Assembly: GCA_964459305.1 (NCBI GenBank)
Contig: CAYWNA010000289.1
Coordinates: 1 to 16,156, forward strand
Length of the DNA stretch: 16,156 nt
Origin: CAYWNA01 sp964459305
GTDB taxonomy: Bacteria > Planctomycetota > Planctomycetia > Pirellulales > Pirellulaceae
Reading direction: 5' to 3'
Part shown: positions 6,923 to 13,026 of the stretch, piece by piece
Layout: the number at the start of each line of letters is the position of its first letter
How positions within the stretch are numbered: position 1 is the first letter of the stretch
Translations under genes and position numbers: made by a program
Notes under the pieces: generated by a model
What the model was told of the DNA's origin: nothing
The model's database searches: none
Seen by the model: the letters and a program-made list of their open reading frames with translations, nothing else

Positions 6923-8545
6923 TCACCGGGACAGTGTGTTGCTTTTCGCTTCGTTACGGTTATTGCGATTCCCACTGAGGGCATATAGATGCTTGGCGGT
7001 GGCAACGTAGAGCGCGCCGTTGGCAGCCACGGGCGTTGTGAAAATCTGGTCTCGCATTCGGATGTGGCTGATCAATTCGACCTCTTTGGCAGCGGCGAAA
7101 ACCCAGAACTCGCACCGGTCGGTCCCGACATAGACCTTTCCGTCGGCCAGAAGTGTCGAGCCCCAGATTCTGCCTCCTAACTCTTCCATCCAATATCGCC
7201 GACCCGTCTCCGCGTCCAGGCAGTGCAGCCGGCCGGAGTAGTCCGCGATGAAGAGTAAGTCATCGGCGATCGAGACCGTGGAAAGGCAATCGCTGATTCC
7301 GTCGTAGGACCAGATCAGGCCGGAGCGAGTCACGTCGTTGGATTTCGTCGCATCGATCGAGGCCAGCCATCCGTCATCTTTGCCGAGCCAAGGATCGTGT
7401 GTGAAGGCCACATACACTCGATCCTTGTAGAACACGGGTGTTGCCACCACAGAATACGACGGACTCCCGCGGCCGCATTGGAACGGAATTGGATTGCCCT
7501 GTCGAGCTTCGGGCTGGCCATAAAAGGACCATAACGGATGGAGCCGTCTAATGCCGTTGCCCTTGCCCGCCGCGGACAACGCTTTGCATGAATACACTCG
7601 CCCGTTTCCGGCCCCGAAGAACACGCAATCCGTATCGCCGACGCGTCCCATGGCCGGGGAACTCCACTGACCGTGAACCACGTCTGATCCGACCCCGAAG
7701 TTGTCACGGACGACGAATTCACCCGTGTGTTTGTTCAACGCAATCAGCGTAGGCGCGTCTGGCCTGGCAACGTTGTCATGCTCTTCGTTGAGCCCATTGG
7801 CCGTGCCAACGTACAGCACGTCGTCATGGATCAGGACGGAGGAGTTCGACGAGTCGTGAATGCGGACGCCCAATTCAGCGACCATGTCATAACACCAAAG
7901 GATATCCGCGTCGTTTCGGCTGGGTTCAAGAGGTGGCTGATCCGGCAGAGCCATGTGATGCCCTTCGGCTGTGTACGGGCCGTCGTTTCCGTCCGCCATT
8001 CCTTCAGTGTCAAGACACATCACCTCACCGCGGTTGGTCACCACGTACAGGCGGCCATCGTCCACAGTCGGTGGCGAGGTCAGTCCCGATTTTGGTGCAT
8101 CGAAGAACCGGATCCAATCGATTTTGGGGACCGTCAACTGCCACAGGAACCTGCCAGTCGCTTCGTCAAAACACATCAACACGCCGCGGTCGCCGTCGAT
8201 TCGCGGATCTTGCGGAGCATCGTTGTTGGTGCCGATGAACACCTTGCCTTCGGCGATAACGGGCGAGCAGTAAGTGCGGCTTCCCAGCCGCGTCACCCAC
8301 TTGACGTTCTTCGTCGTGGCCAGGTCGATCTCGCCTGTTTCAGGGCCTCGTTCACCTGGCTCGAACCAATCGGGCAGGCCTTTCTCCTGGGAAACCATAT
8401 TGCGCGAGTGACGCTGTCCCCACTGCGGTCGATCGGCGGCTCTTGTAGCCTCTGGCAGTACAGCCAGAAGAAACAGTCCGCAGCACAATCGCATCGCGAC
8501 GGAGCTGGTCCGGCCGTCGTCGGGTACGGCTCGTTCGTGGTTCAT
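6923..8545 (-). CDS. Exported PQQ-like beta-propeller protein
   Basis: A 540-residue protein built of PQQ-type propeller blades. Repeat units of the form (S/T)-P-V-x-x-x-G-x-V-Y-V-(G/A)-T followed by C-L-D-A-x-T-G-x-x-x-W recur at about residues 94-136, 146-172, 235-275, 367-385, 424-452, 463-475 and 504-524, enough for most of an eight-bladed ring. No catalytic or calcium motif of quinoprotein dehydrogenases is evident, so it may be a binding or scaffold propeller. A signal peptide with hydrophobic core L-C-C-G-L-F-L-L-A-V-L lies at residues 20-30, with cleavage near T-R-A/A-D. The ATG at 8545 overlaps the stop of the racemase-family gene as ATGA, which supports this start despite an 18-residue polar extension before the core; ATG 8494 is the alternative. 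It is the last gene of the operon. Confidence 0.87.
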   Translation of the reverse strand: MNHERAVPDDGRTSSVAMRLCCGLFLLAVLPEATRAADRPQWGQRHSRNMVSQEKGLPDWFEPGERGPETGEIDLATTKNVKWVTRLGSRTYCSPVIAEGKVFIGTNNDAPQDPRIDGDRGVLMCFDEATGRFLWQLTVPKIDWIRFFDAPKSGLTSPPTVDDGRLYVVTNRGEVMCLDTEGMADGNDGPYTAEGHHMALPDQPPLEPSRNDADILWCYDMVAELGVRIHDSSNSSVLIHDDVLYVGTANGLNEEHDNVARPDAPTLIALNKHTGEFVVRDNFGVGSDVVHGQWSSPAMGRVGDTDCVFFGAGNGRVYSCKALSAAGKGNGIRRLHPLWSFYGQPEARQGNPIPFQCGRGSPSYSVVATPVFYKDRVYVAFTHDPWLGKDDGWLASIDATKSNDVTRSGLIWSYDGISDCLSTVSIADDLLFIADYSGRLHCLDAETGRRYWMEELGGRIWGSTLLADGKVYVGTDRCEFWVFAAAKEVELISHIRMRDQIFTTPVAANGALYVATAKHLYALSGNRNNRNEAKSNTLSR

Positions 8546-9225
8546 GATTCGCGCTCCATGGAATCCAGCAGCCGCGTGACGTATTCGATACCGAGCTGCG
8601 GGCTGGTCAGGACTGGCCGGCCGGTTTCTTCTTGGGTCCGGGGCGCGAGGCGTGTCATTGAACCCTGCGCGAATACAATCACTTCGACGTCGCGGGCCAG
8701 CTCACGAGCGGCCGCGTAGATCTGCTGGTCATGCTCGTCTTTGTTACCGCCCATCAAGAGCTCGAACGCGCCTTTGACCAACCACTCCTTGACGTTGACG
8801 CCCTTCGCTTTCGCGGCCGCTTTTTCCTTGACAAGATCAACCGTCGGGCCAAGCGTGGTCGCCACGGTCGCCACGACGCCGATACGCTCGGCCATTTCGA
8901 CGGCTTTCTCGGCCATTGCGTCGTCGATCTTGACGACCGGAATTGAGACCTCCTCGCGCGCCGCATCAATGGCCGGACCAAGGGACGAACAAAGCGAGAA
9001 AACGGCGTCCGCGCCGGTCTCCTGAGCCGCCTTCACGTAAGCCGTCATCCGGCGCTGAACGGCCGGAGTGATCCCGCCGGCCGCCATCACCTCGGGCAGA
9101 AGCGAGTCGTCGACGATGTTGACCAATTCTACGTCGGGCATAACTTCGGCGAAGATGTCACTCATCATGGTCTCCGCCTTGACGAAAACCATGCTGGTGT
9201 GAATTAGTGCGAGTTTCTTCTTCAT
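8542..9225 (-). CDS. Asp/Glu racemase superfamily protein
   Basis: A 227-residue cytoplasmic enzyme of the Asp/Glu/hydantoin racemase fold, a group that includes racemases, maleate isomerases and decarboxylases acting through one or two cysteines. The protein opens M-K-K-K-L-A-L-I-H-T-S. The first cysteine loop is V-F-S-L-C-S-S-L-G (C79). A central I-G-V-V-A-T-V-A-T-T at about 115-124 is typical of the second lobe. At the second loop, I-V-F-A-Q-G-S-M (about 183-190), the usual catalytic cysteine is absent, so a two-base racemase mechanism is unlikely. ATG 9225 overlaps the kinase stop as ATGA and has AGGAG 9 bases upstream; longer in-frame versions run into the kinase gene. Its own stop overlaps the beta-propeller start. 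The substrate is unknown, but coupling to a DUF1537 gene suggests a small acid. Confidence 0.85.
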   Translation of the reverse strand: MKKKLALIHTSMVFVKAETMMSDIFAEVMPDVELVNIVDDSLLPEVMAAGGITPAVQRRMTAYVKAAQETGADAVFSLCSSLGPAIDAAREEVSIPVVKIDDAMAEKAVEMAERIGVVATVATTLGPTVDLVKEKAAAKAKGVNVKEWLVKGAFELLMGGNKDEHDQQIYAAARELARDVEVIVFAQGSMTRLAPRTQEETGRPVLTSPQLGIEYVTRLLDSMERES

Positions 9226-10664
9226 CGTGTTTGCTCCTCTTGCTGACCGCACAGAGCCGCCACAACGGACTTGAGCGCGTCGACGGTTCCAACATTCCCT
9301 GGGAAAACGACGTAGGGGATCCCTTCCCACCGGGCTCCCTGACCGAGGCTCCAGACAGGCACGCCGGGCGCAATTTGTCCGAGGACCTTGGCCTGCGATA
9401 CGGCCAACCCGTCCCTGGCCACGCAGAAGCTGGTAATTCCGCCCTTGGCGATGACGAAGGCGGGTTTAGCTTCGACGCATCTAACAGCGGCAGTTAGGCC
9501 CTGCATTGTACGTTCGCCGAAGTTCAGGAACAGCTCGGCATCCAAGTCCTTTCGCTTCCGGCTCGTTGAAAGGACCGCCGTGCGGCCTTTTCGCAAAGCG
9601 ACGTCGATTCTCGCGGCGATCGATGCGAGGCTGTCACTCTGCTCGTGTGCGGCCGCCAGATCGTCGACCGACACTTCGATCGACTCGATGTTGCGCAGTT
9701 CAAGCAGGCGATCCAATTGCTCCGTCGTTTTTCGGACGTACGAGCCGACAACGACCAGCCCAGGTCCCGCCGCGCCGATATCGCCGGCTTTCAACAGTGA
9801 CGCGTCTTCGATGCCTGTATAGACCTTTACGATCGAAGCTGCGCAACGGAACAAGAATCGCTTGCCCAACCGTTCGGCCTCAAGTAGGGCCAGGGCAACC
9901 ACTTCGAGATCCGAGTTTTCCATGGCGTTAACGACGAAGTACTTGCCGTCTTTGGCCTCTTTCAGCAAAGCTGCGACGGCTTCCACCCCAATGCCCCGAA
10001 TCAGGTCGAGCGAAACAGATTGGACGTCGGTTGACCGAATCCTGCCTCGGGTCTTCTCCTGCACCCACTTTCGCAAATCGGACTCGCGGTAGCCGAATTG
10101 CGGATCCCGAGCAAATTCGGTTTCTGCTGCCGGCACCAGACCGGTCTGGCCAAGCACCCAATGAGTATCTTCGAAGGTGTACCGCCCCCCTTCGAAGAAC
10201 GCTGGGATGATCAGGATTCCATCAGCCGTTTGTCCGTACCCTTCGAAGAATTCGTCTACCTCGACAGGAAAGTGCCCCCGTAACGTGCTGTCGCTGCGGC
10301 TGGCAACAGTCACACGACGGCCAGTCTTGCGCTCGGCGCTCGCGATGCGGTCTCCCAGCGATCGAGCCAGTTGCTCAGCCTCGACCGGCTTCAGGCTTCG
10401 CGAGTTGGTGGATAAATAGACGCATCCGCTTGAGGCTGCAATCGCCTCTTCGACAAGGTCATCGTCCCAGGTGAGATAGACATCCACATCGCGGACCGTC
10501 TGCGTTCCGGTGGGGTCGTCATCGAGCACGACGAGTACTCGCTGCGCGCGCGTATGGGCTGCGCGCAGTCGAGCACGCGCATTCGGAATGCGCAGCGGCG
10601 GCGGCAACTGACGTCGGATGGCTTCGAGCTGCAAAGGAAATTCGATTTTCCTGGGCTCCGTCAT
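9222..10664 (-). CDS. DUF1537 four-carbon acid sugar kinase family protein
   Basis: A 480-residue cytoplasmic protein of the YgbK/OtnK family, members of which phosphorylate threonate, erythronate or related sugar acids with ATP. The N-terminal substrate domain shows L-D-D-D-P-T-G-T-Q-T at residues 47-56 and S-R-S-D-S-T-L-R-G-H-F-P at 122-133. The C-terminal nucleotide-binding domain shows A-K-G-G-I-T-S-F near 405 and a closing P-Y-V-V-F-P-G-N-V-G near 455. Both domains and the full family length are present, so it looks functional. The ATG at 10664 has GGGA about 9 bases upstream. It is the first gene of an operon with the racemase-family and beta-propeller genes; a palindrome lies between it and the second sulfatase upstream. 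No dehydrogenase, aldolase or isomerase of the known tetronate pathways is next to it. Confidence 0.9.
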   Translation of the reverse strand: MTEPRKIEFPLQLEAIRRQLPPPLRIPNARARLRAAHTRAQRVLVVLDDDPTGTQTVRDVDVYLTWDDDLVEEAIAASSGCVYLSTNSRSLKPVEAEQLARSLGDRIASAERKTGRRVTVASRSDSTLRGHFPVEVDEFFEGYGQTADGILIIPAFFEGGRYTFEDTHWVLGQTGLVPAAETEFARDPQFGYRESDLRKWVQEKTRGRIRSTDVQSVSLDLIRGIGVEAVAALLKEAKDGKYFVVNAMENSDLEVVALALLEAERLGKRFLFRCAASIVKVYTGIEDASLLKAGDIGAAGPGLVVVGSYVRKTTEQLDRLLELRNIESIEVSVDDLAAAHEQSDSLASIAARIDVALRKGRTAVLSTSRKRKDLDAELFLNFGERTMQGLTAAVRCVEAKPAFVIAKGGITSFCVARDGLAVSQAKVLGQIAPGVPVWSLGQGARWEGIPYVVFPGNVGTVDALKSVVAALCGQQEEQTR

Positions 10665-10712
10665 TCATATTTCCCTTTTCGGCTTATCCCAGATCATTAA
10701 CGAACTGGAAAA

Positions 10713-10768
10713 GTGGGATAGGCATCTTGCCTGTCTTTCCTGGCTGACAGGCTGGAAGCCTATCCCAC
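10713..10768. repeat. Imperfect palindrome (23-base arms)
   Basis: The left arm at 10713-10735 begins GTGGGATAGGCATCTTGCCT and the right arm at 10746-10768 ends AAGCCTATCCCAC. The arms pair at 20 of 23 positions around a 10-base loop. It fills much of the 123-base spacer between the second sulfatase and the kinase-family gene, and could terminate or stabilise the message there, but it has no T-tract. Its form fits a dispersed intergenic repeat. Confidence 0.75.
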
Positions 10769-10787
10769 GGGCTGATGACCATCCAGG

Positions 10788-12299
10788 TTACCGTGGCTCG
10801 ACCTGATACTTGGGATTGTACTTTCCGCGTTCGGCGAAGCCGCCCAGATACGGCCTCATCACGCCAAACCGCGGGTAGCTCTCCCAGATGTCGCCGCAAC
10901 CACAAAACCGCGGATCACCTTGACGAGTCAATGTTTCTGTCAGTCGACCGCGCAGATCGTCTCGTACTTCCTTGAACGCTGCATCCTCCGCAAGATTCTT
11001 CAGGCATGCAGCGTTGCGAGAGATGTCAAAAAGTTGCTCCGCCGGCCGCTTGCGAGCTGTCGGCGGCAGGTCTTCGATGCGGATCTCTGCATTAGAGGCA
11101 TCGCGTTTTCCGCGCAGAACATACGCCGGATCGCCGATGGGCCAGCGATCGGGCTCCAGGTTCATGATGTACAGATACTGCTGCGTCCGGATTGCCCGCA
11201 TGGGATATCCGAGGTTGTCGTAGCGCACGTGCGACCCGCGTTCCTGTCCCAGGAAGACGTACCGTCGTTCGGGATCGATTCGCCCGTTTTGCCTGGAGGT
11301 GAGGATGCTCATGAGGCTTCGGCCGGTCATCGAAGCGTGCGGTGCCAGGCCGGCAGCCTCCAGGAAAGTGGGCGCGAGGTCGATGAAACTCACTAGGTCG
11401 TCTACGGTTCGTCCGGGCGCGATCTTCCGAGGCCACATGGCGGCTATCGGGACATGGACGCCGTATTCGTACAGATTGCCTTTCGCATGAGCCATGGAAG
11501 TGCCGTTGTCGCCGGTCACCACGATCAGCGTTTTGTCCAATTCCCCTCGCTCTTCCAGCAGATCGAGCATCCCGCCCAGATGTTTGTCGAACCACTCGAT
11601 TTCAACAAAGATGTCGGCCAGCCTGCCACGGTTTTCGGGCGTGTCGTCCAGAAACGACGGCAGGACGATCTTGTCCAGTTTCTTTCCCAGTCGGACGCCG
11701 GATCCCTTCTCCCACGGCCCGTGCGGTTCGCTGGCGCCGTACCAGAAACAGAATGGCTTCGACGTATCTTTTTGGTCCAGGAAATCGCGAAAGTTGGCCG
11801 CATAATCCACATTCTTGATTCCGGTCGTCGGTGGATTGCACTTCTTGTCGTTGAATGTGGGCCCGGCGGGATTGGTTGGCCAGCCGGTCGGCTTCCACTC
11901 GCCGGGGCTCCAGCCCTTGCCCGTGTAACCGATCACGTAGCCAGCCTCTTCGAGAAGGTACGGGTACACGGCCAAGTCACGCGGAAAGACGCTCCAATGG
12001 TTGCCGGCTTCACGATTTTGCCATTGATTGCGGCCGCTCAGGAGGCATGCCCGACTGACGGTACACATCGGGGCCGCCGAGAACGCGTTGTTGAACAAAA
12101 CTCCCTGTCGCGCGACCCGATCAAACGCGGGCGTCACCAAGCCCGGGCAGCCGTACGCTCCAGCGTGGACCCAGGACTGATCGTCGGAAATCGCCAATAG
12201 GATGTTGGGACGATCCGCAGCCTGCCCCGTGCCGTTGGAAGAACAGCTCATGATGGCCAACAAGGCGGCTACGTGAACGGTATGTGATTTCTTGCGCAT
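10788..12299 (-). CDS. Exported sulfatase with an atypical C-T-V-S-R active-site motif
   Basis: A 503-residue type I sulfatase, expected to act on a sulfated glycan outside the cytoplasm. The N-terminus has a basic start (M-R-K-K), a hydrophobic core and either a signal peptidase I site at G-Q-A/A-D (about 27) or a weak lipobox at C19. Metal and catalytic motifs are D39-D40, the signature C-T-V-S-R at 79-83, G-K at 127-128, E-P-H-G-P (H193), G-D-N-G (D264, N265) and K273 with H282. Valine at position +2 of the signature departs from the usual proline or alanine (C-x-P/A-x-R), while the other catalytic residues are intact, so formylglycine formation is likely but not certain. The ATG at 12299 follows GAGGTGG. 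It lies 123 bases upstream of the kinase-family gene on the same strand and may be part of that operon. Confidence 0.92.
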   Translation of the reverse strand: MRKKSHTVHVAALLAIMSCSSNGTGQAADRPNILLAISDDQSWVHAGAYGCPGLVTPAFDRVARQGVLFNNAFSAAPMCTVSRACLLSGRNQWQNREAGNHWSVFPRDLAVYPYLLEEAGYVIGYTGKGWSPGEWKPTGWPTNPAGPTFNDKKCNPPTTGIKNVDYAANFRDFLDQKDTSKPFCFWYGASEPHGPWEKGSGVRLGKKLDKIVLPSFLDDTPENRGRLADIFVEIEWFDKHLGGMLDLLEERGELDKTLIVVTGDNGTSMAHAKGNLYEYGVHVPIAAMWPRKIAPGRTVDDLVSFIDLAPTFLEAAGLAPHASMTGRSLMSILTSRQNGRIDPERRYVFLGQERGSHVRYDNLGYPMRAIRTQQYLYIMNLEPDRWPIGDPAYVLRGKRDASNAEIRIEDLPPTARKRPAEQLFDISRNAACLKNLAEDAAFKEVRDDLRGRLTETLTRQGDPRFCGCGDIWESYPRFGVMRPYLGGFAERGKYNPKYQVEPR

Positions 12300-12350
12300 A
12301 TTCCACCTCGAGGTATTCGCAGTAGTAATACTTGAGAGTGTCCGGGGATT

Positions 12351-12421
12351 GGGAGGGCGAAGCTCCCGCTGAGCCGAATTTCAGGGGCCGCCACGCGGCT
12401 CGGCAGGAGCCTCGCCCTCCC
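12351..12421. repeat. Imperfect palindrome (26-base arms)
   Basis: The left arm at 12351-12376 begins GGGAGGGCGAAGCTCCCGCT and the right arm at 12396-12421 ends GGAGCCTCGCCCTCCC. They match at 23 of 26 positions around a 19-base loop. It lies 52 bases upstream of the second sulfatase start. I recall similar GGGAGGGCGAGGCTCC palindromes from planctomycete genomes, but this needs a search. Confidence 0.78.
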
Positions 12422-12593
12422 GGAAACCAGCCTTCTATTCAGCCCGATAGAATCAGTCCACTGAGTGCTGATTGTATGAAACCGAAGGCACGGAGTCGAC
12501 ATTCCCGCGCAGGTCCAGGAGTGGAACGGAAGACGAAGAGCGCGCGTTAGCTTTTGGATCCGCGACGCGCTAGTTTTGATGATGCGCTTTTTC

Positions 12594-12659
12594 GTAGGAT
12601 GGGTCTCCCGACCCGTCCTTTCCTTTGTTCCTCAAGTCGGGTCAGGAGACCCGACCTAC
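12594..12659. repeat. Imperfect palindrome (24-base arms)
   Basis: The left arm at 12594-12617 begins GTAGGATGGGTCTCCCGACC and the right arm at 12636-12659 ends GGAGACCCGACCTAC. They match at 20 of 24 positions around an 18-base loop. It shares no sequence with the palindrome at 12351-12421, only 172 bases away. It appears to be a dispersed intergenic repeat. Confidence 0.75.
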
Positions 12660-12786
12660 AAGAAATCGCGGCGAAAACGTAATAGCGTATACTCACCACG
12701 GCCGAGATTTTCGGTTTTCGCACGACTCGACCGAACCGCCGTGCCAGCAAGCCCCCCCGTGAAACTAGTCATCAGCTGCGCCCGCA

Positions 12787-13005
12787 CTAAGACCCGAAAT
12801 TGCTGGATCGACGGGGCCTCGGGGGAGGGTAGGTGCAAGGCTCTGTACCGCACGAGGTTGCGGTCCACTGGGCAGCCCTGAAGGATTTTCGTCCGGCAGC
12901 GTGAGAAGGGCGATTCCCGGTGACGGCAGCGCGGACCACGCATCGCCTGACTTTCACCCGAAAGGTCTCCTCGTCGGCAATGAGTATCGACCCGACAGAA
13001 GCCAT
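12787..13005 (-). pseudogene. Remnant of a response regulator gene (receiver start only)
   Basis: A 72-residue frame starts with ATG 13005, 21 bases after the histidine kinase stop, with GGAG 7 bases upstream. Its first 16 residues, M-A-S-V-G-S-I-L-I-A-D-E-E-T-F-R, match the first beta strand and acidic pocket of a receiver domain (usual form I-L-I-A-D-D-E). After about residue 20 the sequence becomes Arg/Pro-rich and loses all receiver features: there is no phospho-acceptor aspartate, no threonine/lysine pair and no output domain. The other two frames do not restore them in any way I recognise. This looks like a cognate regulator that lost its body by deletion or frameshift. The assignment rests on a short match plus position, so a chance resemblance is possible. 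Confidence 0.55.
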
Positions 13006-13026
13006 CTCACAGCTCCGTGTTTACGG

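Larger units (their letters stand above)
12300..13026. other. Spacer between the histidine kinase and the second sulfatase
   Basis: These 727 bases hold two palindromes and, next to the kinase stop, a response-regulator remnant. Between 12422 and 12593, and from 12660 to about 12786, I see no credible gene or RNA. The promoter of the sulfatase operon should lie in the left part, but I cannot pick it out. Confidence 0.55.

Noticed and set aside
12656..12943. 95-codon minus-strand frame in the spacer as the continuation of the response regulator
   Set aside because: The frame shows no receiver or output-domain motifs and runs through one arm of a palindrome's edge, so it is not supported as coding.
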